From: an uncultured Lachnospiraceae bacterium
GTDB lineage: Bacteria; Bacillota; Clostridia; Lachnospirales; Lachnospiraceae
Reading direction: 5' to 3'
Length of the DNA stretch: 58,379 nucleotides
Assembly (NCBI GenBank): GCA_947169385.1
Contig: CAMVPR010000014.1
Coordinates: 1 to 58,379, forward strand
Shown here in pieces: positions 21,988 through 32,315 of this stretch; the first letter of the stretch is position 1, and each line of letters begins with the position of its first letter. A model generated the notes under the pieces. The model was given only the letters and a program-made list of their open reading frames with translations, was not told where the DNA came from and did not search any database. Both the position numbers and the translations under genes were made by a program.

Positions 21988-24225
21988 ATGGCTAAGAAGA
22001 AGAGAAGAAAGAAATTTAAGGTGCTTACCTTACTGTTTCAGACATTTTTTATTGTTGCGTTTATGGCATGCGTTGCTGTTGCGATGGCGATATATGCCAA
22101 GTACGGACAGAAGGTATTGTCTTTATATGCTGATGCACAGACTATCGTAGAGGGTTCAAGTGAAGATGACTTTAAGACTTCGGAGACAAGTCTTGTGTAC
22201 GATGCCAAGGGCGATCTTCTTAAGACTCTAAAGGGAGAGAGAGATACATATTATCTCGATTCCGGCAGTATTCCTGAGGATGTCAAGAATGCATTTGTCG
22301 CAATAGAGGACAAGAAGTTCTACCAGCATAATGGTATTGACGTAAGGCGTATTGCGGGTGCGTTGGTTGCCAATGTTCGAGGCGGCGGCATCTCACAGGG
22401 TGGTTCTACCATCACGCAACAGCTTGTCAAGCTTACCTATCTTGATTATACGGACCAGAGTTATGAGCGTAAGATTAAGGAGGCGTTTATCTCTGTCGGC
22501 ATAGAGAAGAAGTACAGCAAGGACGAGCTTTTAGAGTATTATATCAATGATATTAACTTTGCAAATGGATATTATGGTATTCAGGCAGCGGCTAACGGAT
22601 ATTTCAGAAAAAGCGCGAGTTCGCTTACTCTTTCTCAGATAGCATTTCTCTGCGCTATCCCTAACAGTCCTGAGGAGTTTAACCCTTACAGCAACAAGGA
22701 CAACACATTGATGAGAAGGGATCTCATCTTAAAGGCTATGCTAAAGGATGGCTATATAACTAAAGATCAGTACGATGATGCTGTAACAGAGGAGATCAAG
22801 CTCAAAAAGAAGAAGAAAGTCAAGGTCAACAGTGTCGATTCATTTGTAATGGATTGCGCTACCAAGTCTCTTATGAAGGTCAGAGGCTTTGATTTTCAGT
22901 ATTCATTTGACTCGGATGTCGAAAAAGACTTATACAATTCAGAGTACAATGAGATTTATAATCAGTGTCAGGCTTCGCTTTACACCAACGGATATCGCAT
23001 CTATACATCTATAGATCCTGCTAAGCAGAAGTTATTGCAGGCTACCGTTGATGAGAAGATGGCACCTTTTACCGAGACTTACGGTGACGAGGAGAAGGTC
23101 TATGACATGCAGGCTACAGCGACCTGTATCGATAATTCAACCGGTAGGGTTGTCGCTATTGTCGGTGGTCGTAGCCAGAAGCTTGAAGGATACACTCTTA
23201 ACAGAGCTTTCCAGAGTTACAGACAGCCGGGAAGTTCGATAAAGCCTGTTATTATTTACACTCCTGCGCTTGAGATGGGTTACACTCCTGATACCATAGT
23301 AGTCGACAAGCAGCTTAAGGATAAGGATGCACCTAAGAACTCAAGTGGCGGTTACAGAGGTAAGATGAAGCTCAGGAATGCAGTAGAGGCTTCACTTAAC
23401 ACAGTCGCATGGCAGGTTTACAAGGATGTAACTCCGGAGCGTGGTATTCAGTATCTTCTCAATATGCACTACAACAAGATTGCAAGTACTGACTACGTTA
23501 TGGCAACTGCTGTCGGTGGATTTACATATGGTACCAACACTTTAGAGCAGGCATCTGCTTACTGTACAATTGCAAATGAAGGTAAGTACCGTGAGCCTAC
23601 TTGTATCGTTACAATAACAGATGCTAACGGCGAAGTTATTGTGTCGGATGAGCAGGAAGAGACAGAGATATACAAGAAGAATGCAGCTCTTATGATGGTA
23701 GACATTCTTAAGGGAGTGTTGGTTAGGGGTACTGCTGCAGGTAACGCATTAAGCAACAGAATGCCTTGTGCCGGCAAGACCGGAACAACTGATGATATGA
23801 AGGACGGTTGGTTCTGCGGATTCACTAAGTACTATACTACTTGCGTGTGGGTAGGTTGCGATAACCCTAAGAGAGTTGCTAATCTCTACGGAGCGACATA
23901 TCCGTTAAGTATCTGGAAGCCATTTATGGAGGAGATTCATAAGGATCTTGAGCCTTTGGATTGGGAAGCTTACCAGAATAAGAAGAGTACTAAAGACTAC
24001 AAGAAGAAAGATAAGGATGATGACGCTGTTATCACCACTCCTAAAGATAACCACGAAGATGATGTGGATGATGTAGATGTTGATGAACCGATTGATGTGG
24101 TTGACCCTGAGGAGCCTGATACTCCTTCTGAGCCAACAGTCACTGAGGTGCCTGCAGTTCCTGAGGAACCTAAGAATGATACTCCTAGCGAACCTGCAGA
24201 GCCGGTTGAACAACCTGCCGAATAA
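21988..24225 (+). CDS. ponA: Class A penicillin-binding protein (PBP1A/PonA type)
   Basis: A 745-aa bifunctional peptidoglycan synthase. A basic N-terminus and one transmembrane helix (about 11-37) anchor it. The GT51 glycosyltransferase domain follows (catalytic Glu107 in AIEDKKFYQH; QGGSTITQQLVK). The transpeptidase domain has SSIK at 416-419 with nucleophile Ser416, SLN in VEASLNTVA and KTG at 597-599. The last 80 residues are acidic and Pro/Glu-rich, a low-complexity tail common in Firmicute PonA. GAGGTG lies 8 bp before the ATG. It stands alone and ends at a terminator shared with the convergent prs gene. Confidence 0.95.
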   Translation: MAKKKRRKKFKVLTLLFQTFFIVAFMACVAVAMAIYAKYGQKVLSLYADAQTIVEGSSEDDFKTSETSLVYDAKGDLLKTLKGERDTYYLDSGSIPEDVKNAFVAIEDKKFYQHNGIDVRRIAGALVANVRGGGISQGGSTITQQLVKLTYLDYTDQSYERKIKEAFISVGIEKKYSKDELLEYYINDINFANGYYGIQAAANGYFRKSASSLTLSQIAFLCAIPNSPEEFNPYSNKDNTLMRRDLILKAMLKDGYITKDQYDDAVTEEIKLKKKKKVKVNSVDSFVMDCATKSLMKVRGFDFQYSFDSDVEKDLYNSEYNEIYNQCQASLYTNGYRIYTSIDPAKQKLLQATVDEKMAPFTETYGDEEKVYDMQATATCIDNSTGRVVAIVGGRSQKLEGYTLNRAFQSYRQPGSSIKPVIIYTPALEMGYTPDTIVVDKQLKDKDAPKNSSGGYRGKMKLRNAVEASLNTVAWQVYKDVTPERGIQYLLNMHYNKIASTDYVMATAVGGFTYGTNTLEQASAYCTIANEGKYREPTCIVTITDANGEVIVSDEQEETEIYKKNAALMMVDILKGVLVRGTAAGNALSNRMPCAGKTGTTDDMKDGWFCGFTKYYTTCVWVGCDNPKRVANLYGATYPLSIWKPFMEEIHKDLEPLDWEAYQNKKSTKDYKKKDKDDDAVITTPKDNHEDDVDDVDVDEPIDVVDPEEPDTPSEPTVTEVPAVPEEPKNDTPSEPAEPVEQPAE

Positions 24226-24227
24226 TA

Positions 24228-24260
24228 AAACGCGTATGGCGAAAGCCATACGCGTTTTTA
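24228..24260. terminator. Bidirectional terminator between ponA and prs
   Basis: CGCGTATGGC-gaaa-GCCATACGCG, a perfect 10-bp stem with a GAAA tetraloop, flanked by A-run and T-run so that it works on both strands. Confidence 0.92.
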
Positions 24261-24271
24261 TATGATTGTAA

Positions 24272-25456
24272 TTAATCGATGTAACCGCCGTTCTTGTTGT
24301 ACTGCTCAATACGTCTCTGAATACGCTCGGTAGGACTGAGTAAGTTACTGATTGAAGCGTCGTGGTTCAAGTTATCAATGATAAGTGCGATATACTTACT
24401 TAAGTCTGCACTTACATACCAATCTCTCTCGAATAACTCAGGCTTCTGGTAAACGAGGTTGGTAGTGATAACCTTCTCGATAATTCCTTCTTCTACACAT
24501 TTGTCAAATACGCCAAGACCGTTAGTGAAGAGACCGAAAGTTGAAATTGCGTAAACACGCTTAGCATTTCTTCTCTTGAGCTCCTTAGCAACGTCGATCA
24601 TACTCTCGCCGGAAGAAATCATATCGTCGACAATCAATACATCCTTACCTGTAAGATCATCACCTAAGTACTCATGAGCGATAATAGGGTTCTTACCGTT
24701 AACGATAGTGGTGTAATCACGTCTCTTGTAGAACATACCAACATTTATGCCGAGGACGTTAGCGAAGTAGATTGCTCTACCCATAGCTCCCTCATCCGGG
24801 CTTATTACCATAAGGTGATCCTTGTCTAACTTTAGGTCGTTGGTAGATCTAAGTAATGCCTTGATGAACTGATATGTAGGCATGATATTCTCAAAACCGC
24901 TGCTAGGTATAGCATTCTGTACACGAGGGTCATGTGCATCAAATGTAATAATGTTGTCAACGCCCATAGCAGTAAGTTCCTGAAGTGCGTTAGCAGCATC
25001 TAATGACTCACGGCTTGTTCTTCTGTGCTGTCTACTCTCGTATAAGAAAGGCATGATAACGGTAATCTTACGAGGCTTACCTGCAGCTGCAGCTATAATA
25101 CGTTTAACATCTGAAAAATGATCGTCCGGAGACATTGAATTCTCCATACCACAGAGCTTATACTTGATGCTGTAGTTGGTAACATCAACTAATATGTAGA
25201 GATCGCAACCTCTGACTGACTCGTGGATAACTCCCTTAGCCTCACCTGAACCAAAACGTGGGCAATCAGCGTCCAAAAGATAAGTGTCTCTCTCATAACC
25301 ATGAAAGGCTACAGTAGACTTGTTCTCATTCTGGCGTTCCTTTCTCCACTGAACCAAGTACTTATCTACTTTCTCCCCGAGCTCCTTGTGACTCTTATGC
25401 GCAACAATCTCAAGTCTTCCGACAGGAATAGTCTGCAAATGTGTGTCTTTTGGCAT
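24272..25456 (-). CDS. prs: Ribose-phosphate diphosphokinase, long form
   Basis: A 394-aa PRPP synthase, which transfers diphosphate from ATP to ribose 5-phosphate to give PRPP for nucleotide, His and Trp synthesis. The PRPP-binding loop is VLIVDDMISSGES and the catalytic flexible-loop region includes MPFLYESRQHRRT. The protein is about 75 residues longer than housekeeping Prs (about 315), with extra N-terminal and central segments, and several usually fixed positions differ (FDAHDPRVQ where DLHAXQIQ is usual). It may be a second, divergent paralogue. The start at 25456 is chosen because GGAGGATG lies just upstream. It is the last gene of the minus-strand dnaD-dnaI series. Confidence 0.88.
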   Translation of the reverse strand: MPKDTHLQTIPVGRLEIVAHKSHKELGEKVDKYLVQWRKERQNENKSTVAFHGYERDTYLLDADCPRFGSGEAKGVIHESVRGCDLYILVDVTNYSIKYKLCGMENSMSPDDHFSDVKRIIAAAAGKPRKITVIMPFLYESRQHRRTSRESLDAANALQELTAMGVDNIITFDAHDPRVQNAIPSSGFENIMPTYQFIKALLRSTNDLKLDKDHLMVISPDEGAMGRAIYFANVLGINVGMFYKRRDYTTIVNGKNPIIAHEYLGDDLTGKDVLIVDDMISSGESMIDVAKELKRRNAKRVYAISTFGLFTNGLGVFDKCVEEGIIEKVITTNLVYQKPELFERDWYVSADLSKYIALIIDNLNHDASISNLLSPTERIQRRIEQYNKNGGYID

Positions 25457-25570
25457 GTTCTCATCCTCCGTAATTATATGAATTATATATTGATAAAGAG
25501 ATATAAATCTCAAAACCATATCATATCTTAACTTATTGAAATGATAAGTCAATAGAAATATTGTACAGAA

Positions 25571-26527
25571 TTAATATTTTCTTTTGACCAATCTTATATC
25601 ATTTCCAAAAAGCTTGATAACTTTGTAGTTCTCAAATATCCTTGAGGCGATTCTCGAAGAATAATTCTCATCGATCTGGTTGATGCCCAGATTAGTCGAA
25701 ATAATGGTGCTTAAGCCCTGGTTAATTCTGTTGTTGACAAGACTGAAAAGTGTCGAGTCAACAAAGCCCGAATTGAGCTCGGTTCCAAGGTCATCAATAA
25801 TCAAAACCTTGCTGTTAACAATATCATTGTAAGTTATATCGCTAGACGACGGTCTGTTAAAGGTGTGGTCGCCCATTATCTCAAACAAATCCGTCGCAGG
25901 AAGGTAACACACCATATGAGCGTCCTTGATAAGCTCGCTCACGATAGCGGTAGTGAGGAAAGTCTTCCCAACTCCTGTAGGACCTGTTATCAGCATATTC
26001 TCTTTAGAAGGGTATCCTTTGACAAATGCTTTCGCTTCGTCAAAAGCCGTCTTAGCCGCTGCCTTAGGAGATATCCCATCTTCATTGGCACTGTCACTGT
26101 AGTAATCTAGCGAGTAGTTGTCAAATGTATCCTTGCCAATCCTGTCACTGATAGGAGAGTGCTCAATCATAAGCTTAGCTTTTAGCTTGATAAAGCAGGT
26201 ACAGAGCGTACCGTCTTCAAGATATCCGGTGTCTCTGCATTTGTCACAATGATAATACGAAGTCAGGTAATTATCGTCAATTCCGATATCCTTAAGATAA
26301 GCGCTTCTCTTGGACTTGAGCTCGTCTAAATCGGTATTGTCTACCGTACCATCCAAAGAGCCCATCTTCTTAAGTGTGTCAGCAATAATCTTAGAACTTA
26401 TCGCATCGTCAAGCTCCTTAAGATGTGGATATCTGTCATAGGTATCGCTAACCCTCTCGTCAAGGATACGCTGATCTTCTAATATTCTCTGTTTGTAGAT
26501 TTCGTCAATCAAATTAGCGTCAGTCAC
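25571..26527 (-). CDS. dnaI: Primosomal ATPase DnaI/DnaC, helicase loader
   Basis: A 318-aa AAA+ ATPase that loads the replicative helicase at origins and restart forks. The N-terminal helicase-binding part includes a zinc-binding cluster Cys94, Cys97, Cys109 and Cys111 (CDKC..CTC). Walker A is GPTGVGKT at 182-189 and Walker B is VLIIDDLGTE, with sensor II/arginine segment SSRIASRI near the C-terminus. It starts 18 bp after dnaD on the same strand, the usual dnaD/dnaB-dnaI pairing of Firmicutes. Confidence 0.92.
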   Translation of the reverse strand: MTDANLIDEIYKQRILEDQRILDERVSDTYDRYPHLKELDDAISSKIIADTLKKMGSLDGTVDNTDLDELKSKRSAYLKDIGIDDNYLTSYYHCDKCRDTGYLEDGTLCTCFIKLKAKLMIEHSPISDRIGKDTFDNYSLDYYSDSANEDGISPKAAAKTAFDEAKAFVKGYPSKENMLITGPTGVGKTFLTTAIVSELIKDAHMVCYLPATDLFEIMGDHTFNRPSSSDITYNDIVNSKVLIIDDLGTELNSGFVDSTLFSLVNNRINQGLSTIISTNLGINQIDENYSSRIASRIFENYKVIKLFGNDIRLVKRKY

Positions 26528-26545
26528 TATAAATACCTCTTAACA

Positions 26546-27604
26546 TCAGTTACTAAGTAGAGCGTCATAATCTACGCCCTCGCCATGGTCGTAATTGTTA
26601 AATGCCTTCTTGGAAGGAGACATGCTCGCCCCGGCGTTATGTTTCTTGGTCGCCTGATAGAGCGCATCGCACTCCTTAAGGTCCTCAAGAGAATGAACAT
26701 CCTTAGAGTTCCAATCCTCCATAACCTTCTGCGCGTACTTAAGAGCATTCTTGCCACCTGTAGCCGAGTAGGCTCTGTTGCAGGCTTCGACAATGAGTTC
26801 AAGGGGCATGTTATAATCCTTCTGCCATACGTTAAGTGACACTCTGGCTTCATCGCCCCATGAGTTAAGCCCCAATGCCTTCATAACAACCTTGGTGGCT
26901 TCAGAACGATCATCAAGCATCTGCTTTGCCTGAGTTCTCGTGGTAATTCCGTCATTGTACCAGCCGAGTGCCATCTTTCTAAAGTACTTCTCGTTCTTTT
27001 TGCCTGTCTCCGCACAGTGTTCTATTGCAAATGCAATAAGATCCGATGACATTCCTAAATCATTATATAAGTAGTAAAGAGTTGTAGTCATACTCTTAGG
27101 AACCACTCCAAACAGCGATTCAGCCTCATACATAAGGAAATACATCTCGTCGTCATCGGACTCCTTGATAGCCTCCTCAACGACCTTAGGGTCATATTGC
27201 GGCATAGGCATAGGGATGACATCTCCGGAAGGTTTAACCTCTTCCTTGGCAAATGTAATCCTGCTGCCGGTTTCAACAGTTCTAGAGACCTTGTGATCAT
27301 GATTAGCCTGCTCTATAGGAAGGAGCGAGATAGTCTTAAGATCATCGGTCTCGTCAAATATTAACGCAAAAAGCCCCTGCTTCTCCCAGTACTTAAGTGC
27401 CCTTAATATGTCTGACTCTGTGTGTGACAGAGCATCAGCCATGTCAGCGATGGTAGGCGAGTAGTTGGAGTTGGCAGCTCTTAAAAGGTACAAATATACC
27501 TTAACAAACTCTCCGTTAGCAGGTGGCATGTAATAATCGATAAAGGTGTTACTGATCGATATTGAGTCTATTGAATATGGGTTAGATATCTTGATTGAAG
27601 TCAT
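26546..27604 (-). CDS. dnaD: DnaD/DnaB-like primosome protein
   Basis: A 352-aa replication initiation protein. The N-terminal winged-helix part (about 1-110) includes a MarR-like segment (ADMADALSHTESDILRALKYW). Two DDBH2-type helical domains follow (about 150-230 and 235-310); the second has the YXXXIXXXW-type motif as YAQKVMEDW. This two-copy layout fits DnaB/DnaD-family remodelling proteins that act with DnaI to load helicase. Minus-strand neighbours are murC upstream and dnaI downstream. Confidence 0.88.
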   Translation of the reverse strand: MTSIKISNPYSIDSISISNTFIDYYMPPANGEFVKVYLYLLRAANSNYSPTIADMADALSHTESDILRALKYWEKQGLFALIFDETDDLKTISLLPIEQANHDHKVSRTVETGSRITFAKEEVKPSGDVIPMPMPQYDPKVVEEAIKESDDDEMYFLMYEAESLFGVVPKSMTTTLYYLYNDLGMSSDLIAFAIEHCAETGKKNEKYFRKMALGWYNDGITTRTQAKQMLDDRSEATKVVMKALGLNSWGDEARVSLNVWQKDYNMPLELIVEACNRAYSATGGKNALKYAQKVMEDWNSKDVHSLEDLKECDALYQATKKHNAGASMSPSKKAFNNYDHGEGVDYDALLSN

Positions 27605-27773
27605 CTAAAACACCTCGTACATTAAGTTATTTTTCAAAAGCAAGGTAATTATAGCACAAGAAAAACCGCTTGAAAATCGCACAGGAGTTCGGATGAATGT
27701 TTATTAAAAAATGTGTAAAATGTCAATTGTGTTTATAAGATAGAAAATGTAGTGAAATGATATATCATAAAAT

Positions 27774-27812
27774 CCACACATTTATCATAGTTAACGGTCG
27801 ATAAATGTGTGG
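27774..27812 (-). terminator. Long perfect hairpin after murC
   Basis: A 13-bp perfect inverted repeat (CCACACATTTATC at 27774-27786, GATAAATGTGTGG at 27800-27812) lies 17 bp after the murC stop on the minus strand. The tail ATTTTA is only moderately T-rich; it may be a terminator or an mRNA-stabilising hairpin. Confidence 0.5.
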
Positions 27813-27828
27813 ATAATGTTCATAAATG

Positions 27829-29205
27829 TTATTTAAGGAGGTCTTCTCCAACTTTTACAATATCTCCGGCGCCCATAGTTATCAACAAATCATTTTTTTG
27901 AAGATTTTTTTTCAAAAATTCTTCAATCTCTGAAAATGTAGGAAAATAGTGGGTGTCCACGCCTTTGGCTTCAAGAAGGTTCTTGATGTCCTGTGACGAA
28001 ATCTCTCCGGTGTCAATCTCTCTTGCCGCGTAAATGTCAGCTAAGACGACGTGGTCTGAAAGGCTTAAAGCGTCGGCAAAATCGTTTAGGAATGCCTTGG
28101 TTCTCGAATATGTATGAGGCTGGAAGCACACCCAGGTGTCATTGTGTGGGAATCTTGTCGATGCTTCTATAGTAGCCTTAATCTCGGTAGGGTGATGAGC
28201 GTAATCGTCAACGATAGTGACATCACCTAACTTGCCCTTAATCTCGAATCTTCTCTTGGTTCCGTCAAATGCTTTAAGACCTGAAAGTATTGCCTCGTCT
28301 GTAATATCTAATGACTTTGCGATGATGATTGCGGCGATTGAGTTATAAACATTGTGTTCGCCGTTGACTGATAACTCAACGTGCATTACGAACTCTTCTT
28401 CATTATAAAGGTCGTAGCTTGCTAGCCCCTTGTCGTCGTAATCGATATTGGCAGCTGTATAATCGGCCGAATCGTCTGTACCATAGGTTACAATCTTAGC
28501 GTTAACTCCCTTGGTAATGTTTTTAATCTTATCTATATCACTGTTGATAACCAAAAGACCGTTCTCAGGAAGTAACCTTGCGAACTTGTTGAAGCTTGAT
28601 CTTATATCGTCAATGTCTTTAAAGAAGTCCATGTGGTCTTCTTCAACATTAAGAATTGCGTTGATTGTAGGATAAAATGACAAGAAGCTGTTGGTGTATT
28701 CACATGCTTCTGTCAAGAAAATGTCTGATCCGCCAACTCTGATATTGCCGTTGATAGCCTTCAAAATACCGCCAACGCTTATAGTAGGATCGGTATCTGC
28801 CGCCAACAGAATATGACTAAGCATAGAAGTTGTTGTCGTCTTACCGTGAGTACCTGCTATACATATAGCCTGGTTATAATGCTTCATAATCTGGCCTAAA
28901 AGCTCAGCCCTTGAAAGCATTGGCAATCCCTTACCTTTGGCAAATGCAAACTCTTCGTTGTCTTCATGGATAGCGGCTGTGTAACATACAACGTCAATGT
29001 CGTCAGTGATGTTACTTGCGCGTTGTCCTATATTAACTGTAACTCCTTGACTCTTCAAAGAAGCTACAATGTCTGACTCCTGGTTGTCGGAGCCGCTGAC
29101 TGTATAACCTTCCTTTAGGAGTATCTCTGCTAATCCGCTCATGCTTATTCCACCGATTCCTATAAAGTGAATATGGCATGGCTTTGTAAAATCCATCGTG
29201 TACAT
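27829..29205 (-). CDS. murC: UDP-N-acetylmuramate--L-alanine ligase
   Basis: A 458-aa cytosolic Mur ligase that adds L-alanine to UDP-MurNAc with ATP in peptidoglycan precursor synthesis. The N-terminal Rossmann motif is GIGGISMSGLA, the ATP loop is GTHGKTTTT at 118-126, and the C-terminal ligase domain includes DDYAHHPTEIKATIE. Length is typical. AAAGG lies 9 bp before the ATG at 29205; an ATG three codons later is also possible. It is upstream of dnaD on the same strand but separated by 224 bp and a hairpin. Confidence 0.96.
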   Translation of the reverse strand: MYTMDFTKPCHIHFIGIGGISMSGLAEILLKEGYTVSGSDNQESDIVASLKSQGVTVNIGQRASNITDDIDVVCYTAAIHEDNEEFAFAKGKGLPMLSRAELLGQIMKHYNQAICIAGTHGKTTTTSMLSHILLAADTDPTISVGGILKAINGNIRVGGSDIFLTEACEYTNSFLSFYPTINAILNVEEDHMDFFKDIDDIRSSFNKFARLLPENGLLVINSDIDKIKNITKGVNAKIVTYGTDDSADYTAANIDYDDKGLASYDLYNEEEFVMHVELSVNGEHNVYNSIAAIIIAKSLDITDEAILSGLKAFDGTKRRFEIKGKLGDVTIVDDYAHHPTEIKATIEASTRFPHNDTWVCFQPHTYSRTKAFLNDFADALSLSDHVVLADIYAAREIDTGEISSQDIKNLLEAKGVDTHYFPTFSEIEEFLKKNLQKNDLLITMGAGDIVKVGEDLLK

Positions 29206-29396
29206 GAATATCGACCTTTCTTATATGTAGTTTTAGAACTAAAGTTATGTACAGTATATAACTAAAAAACATATTATTCAAGGGTTTAGGCCGGAAACAT
29301 TAAGCGACCATTAATATGTAGATAACAATCGTTTACCTAATAAAAAATGGTAGTGTAAAATTTATCAGAAAAATCGAAAATTGAGGCATGTTTTTG

Positions 29397-29425
29397 TTCA
29401 CATTTTACAATTAATCTGATATAAT
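29397..29425 (+). promoter_or_regulatory. Promoter of glgCD
   Basis: TTCACA (29397-29402), 17 bp, perfect TATAAT (29420-29425), 31 bp before the glgC start codon. Confidence 0.7.
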
Positions 29426-29456
29426 AGAAAAAGACTATTGGCGAAGGGGTGACACC

Positions 29457-30731
29457 ATGATTAAAAAAGAGATGATTGCCATGCTCTTGGCAGGTGGACA
29501 GGGTAGCAGACTTGGAGTTCTTACTTCTAAGGTTGCTAAGCCTGCAGTGTCATTTGGTGGCAAGTATAAGATTATTGATTTTCCACTTAGTAATTGTATT
29601 AATTCGGGTATAGATACTGTTGGTGTTCTTACTCAGTATAGACCACTTAGGCTTAATCAACATATCGGTATTGGTGTGCCTTGGGATCTTGACCGTAATA
29701 TTGGTGGAGTTACTGTTCTTCCTCCTTATGAGAAGAGCACAAGCAGTGAGTGGTACACAGGTACTGCTAACGCTATCTATCAGAATATAGAATATATGCA
29801 ATATTATAATCCGGACTATGTTCTTATATTATCCGGAGATCATATCTACAAGATGGATTATGAGGTTATGCTTGACTATCACAAGTCTAAGAATGCAGAC
29901 GTTACCATCGCCACTTTTAACGTATCAGAGGAGGAGGCTTCAAGATTCGGTGTAGTTCTCACCAATGAGGACGGCACGGTTACCGAGTTTGAAGAGAAGC
30001 CTGAGCATCCTAGAAGCACTAAGGCTTCAATGGGTATATATATATTCAGTTGGAGTGTGCTTAAGGAAGCGTTAGAGATTCTATCTGATCAGCCGGAGTG
30101 TGATTTTGGTAAGCACATCATTCCATATATTCACGAGCAGGGCAACAAGGTTGTTGCGTATGAGTACAAGGGATATTGGAAGGATGTAGGTACCTTGCTT
30201 TCATATTGGGAGGCCAATATGGAGCTTATTGATATCGTGCCGGAATTCAATCTTTATGAGGAGTTCTGGAAGATATATACCAAAAACGATGTACTTCCAC
30301 CACAATACATCGCTGACTCGAGTAAGGTGGAGGGCTGCTTGATTGGTGAGGGCTCAGAAGTTTATGGAGAGGTTTATAACTCTGTTCTCGGAGCTGATGT
30401 AACCATAGAAGAAGGAGCTGTTATTAAGGATTCAATTATCATGAATGGAACTGTTATCGGTAAGAACTGTCAGATCAACAAGTCCATTATATCAGAATAT
30501 GTCACAATTGGTGATGATGTTCATTTGGGAGTCTTTGATGAGGTTGACAACAAGCTTGCCCCTAACATTTACGCAGGTGGATTAGTTACTATCGGTGAAC
30601 ATTCAGTTGTACCTAAGGGTGTACAGATTGGTAAGAATACGGCCATATTCGGAGTGACTGAGGCAGCGGATTATAAAGACGGAATCTTAGAGAGCGGTGG
30701 TTCTCTTATAAAGGTAGGTGAGGAGTCATGA
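29457..30731 (+). CDS. glgC: Glucose-1-phosphate adenylyltransferase
   Basis: A 424-aa ADP-glucose pyrophosphorylase that makes ADP-glucose from glucose 1-phosphate and ATP for glycogen. The N-terminal nucleotidyltransferase domain has [13 protein letters not shown], the glucose-1-phosphate site segment [17 protein letters not shown] and the [10 protein letters not shown] motif; the C-terminal left-handed beta helix carries hexapeptide repeats ([12 protein letters not shown]). GAAGGGGTGA lies before the ATG. It overlaps glgD by 4 bp (ATGA), so the two are translationally coupled, fitting a GlgC-GlgD heterotetramer as known in Bacillus and Geobacillus. Confidence 0.96.
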   Translation: MIKKEMIAMLLAGGQGSRLGVLTSKVAKPAVSFGGKYKIIDFPLSNCINSGIDTVGVLTQYRPLRLNQHIGIGVPWDLDRNIGGVTVLPPYEKSTSSEWYTGTANAIYQNIEYMQYYNPDYVLILSGDHIYKMDYEVMLDYHKSKNADVTIATFNVSEEEASRFGVVLTNEDGTVTEFEEKPEHPRSTKASMGIYIFSWSVLKEALEILSDQPECDFGKHIIPYIHEQGNKVVAYEYKGYWKDVGTLLSYWEANMELIDIVPEFNLYEEFWKIYTKNDVLPPQYIADSSKVEGCLIGEGSEVYGEVYNSVLGADVTIEEGAVIKDSIIMNGTVIGKNCQINKSIISEYVTIGDDVHLGVFDEVDNKLAPNIYAGGLVTIGEHSVVPKGVQIGKNTAIFGVTEAADYKDGILESGGSLIKVGEES

Positions 30732-31852
30732 GAGCATTAGGTATTATTTTGGCCGGTGGAAACAGCAACCGTATGAGAGAGCTTTCTAATAAGCGTGCTA
30801 TAGCGGCTATGCCTATGGCGGGTAGCTATCGCTCAATTGATTTTTCGCTTAGTAATATGACCAATTCTCACATTCAGAGAGTGGCAGTATTTACACAATA
30901 TAATTCAAGATCACTTAATGAGCATTTGAGTTCAAGCAAGTGGTGGGATTTTGGACGTAAGCAGGGAGGACTTTTTGTATTCACTCCTACCATTACCCAT
31001 ACCAACAGTTATTGGTACAAGGGTACTGCAGATGCGCTTTACCAGAACCTTAATTTCTTAAAGGAGAGCCATGAGCCTTATGTTGTAATTGCATCCGGAG
31101 ATGGTATCTATAAGCTTGATTACAATAAAGTCTTAGAGTACCACATTGAGAAGGGCGCAGACATTACAGTTGTATGTAAGGATCTTAAGGATGATCCGTC
31201 AGAACTTGATCGTTTCGGCGTAATCAAGACCAATGCAGACGGAAGGATCAGAGAATTCGAGGAGAAGCCTTTGGTGGCAGAGTCGACGATAGCTTCTATC
31301 GGTGTCTATGTAGTCAGAAGAAGACAGCTTATAGAGCTTTTGGAGAATTGTGCCAGGGAAGAGCGTACTGACTTTGTTAAGGATATTCTGATTCGTCACA
31401 AGGGCGTTAAGAAGATATACGCTTACATGATGGACTCTTATTGGAGTAACATTAGTGACGTTGATGCATATTATAGAACTAACATGGATTTCTTAAGGAA
31501 GGACATCAGGGAATACTTCTTCAAGCAGTATCCTGACGTATATTCTAAGGTTGATGATCTTCCGCCGGCTAAGTACAATCGCGGGGCCTATGTTAAGAAT
31601 AGCTTGATTTCATCCGGATGTATAGTCAATGGTTCGGTTGAGAATTCTGTACTGTTTAAGGAAGTCTTTGTTGGTAATAACTCTGTAATCAAGAATTCAA
31701 TTGTTCTTAATGATGTATATATTGGAGACAATGTCTACATCGAGAATTGTATTGTTGAGAGTAGGGACACCATTAGAGCCAATTCCACCCACGTCGGTGA
31801 GAATGGCAATATTGAGATCTTGATAGAGAAGAATTCGAGGTATATCGTATAA
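30728..31852 (+). CDS. glgD: Glucose-1-phosphate adenylyltransferase subunit GlgD
   Basis: A 374-aa GlgC paralogue, the regulatory subunit of ADP-glucose pyrophosphorylase. The nucleotide loop is degenerate ([13 protein letters not shown] in place of the GGXGXRLXXLT form), as in other GlgD proteins, and the [10 protein letters not shown] segment replaces SGDHIY. A hexapeptide-repeat C-terminus ([14 protein letters not shown]) is present. It has little activity alone in studied systems but raises GlgC activity. Its ATG lies inside the glgC stop (ATGA overlap). Catalytic glycogen synthase and branching genes are not in the window. Confidence 0.94.
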   Translation: MRALGIILAGGNSNRMRELSNKRAIAAMPMAGSYRSIDFSLSNMTNSHIQRVAVFTQYNSRSLNEHLSSSKWWDFGRKQGGLFVFTPTITHTNSYWYKGTADALYQNLNFLKESHEPYVVIASGDGIYKLDYNKVLEYHIEKGADITVVCKDLKDDPSELDRFGVIKTNADGRIREFEEKPLVAESTIASIGVYVVRRRQLIELLENCAREERTDFVKDILIRHKGVKKIYAYMMDSYWSNISDVDAYYRTNMDFLRKDIREYFFKQYPDVYSKVDDLPPAKYNRGAYVKNSLISSGCIVNGSVENSVLFKEVFVGNNSVIKNSIVLNDVYIGDNVYIENCIVESRDTIRANSTHVGENGNIEILIEKNSRYIV

Positions 31853-31980
31853 TTCTCTTTGAGATATATTTATGTGAGGGTATAATTGTTTAATTTATTA
31901 TGCGTTGCTAAAGCTCCGTGTTGCAATGGGAGGATTGAATGAGCACACATTAATTGACAAACTGTAAGGAGGTTTATACT

Positions 31981-32253
31981 ATGACAATCACAGATGTACG
32001 TGTTCGCAAGGTTTTGAAGGAGGGTAAACTGAAAGCCGTTGTGTCTATAACGATTGATGATGTATTTGTTGTACATGACATCAAGGTTGTAGACGGTGAC
32101 AAGGGTTTGTTTATCGCAATGCCTAGTCGTAAATCAAGCGACGGTGAATACAGAGATGTTGCACATCCTATCAATTCTGAGACCAGAGAAGAGATTCAGA
32201 AGTTAATTCTTGGCGAATATCAGAAGATGCTAGATGAAGAGGTTGAAGCTTAA
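31981..32253 (+). CDS. spoVG: Septation regulator SpoVG
   Basis: A 90-aa SpoVG protein, a small nucleic-acid-binding regulator linked to septation and sporulation in Bacillus and to virulence genes in other Firmicutes. Typical pieces are [11 protein letters not shown] at the start, [22 protein letters not shown] and [17 protein letters not shown] lies 9 bp before the chosen ATG; a longer frame from 31954 lacks this. A terminator follows, so it is probably monocistronic. Confidence 0.95.
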   Translation: MTITDVRVRKVLKEGKLKAVVSITIDDVFVVHDIKVVDGDKGLFIAMPSRKSSDGEYRDVAHPINSETREEIQKLILGEYQKMLDEEVEA

Positions 32254-32280
32254 TTTAGCTGATGATAACGGATATGTGTC

Positions 32281-32307
32281 AAAGCCTGCTGAAATAGCAG
32301 GCTTTTT
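32281..32307 (+). terminator. Terminator after spoVG
   Basis: AAAGCCTGCT/AGCAGGCTTT, a perfect 10-bp stem with a 5-nt loop, followed by a T-run. Confidence 0.9.
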
Positions 32308-32315
32308 GTTTGTGG

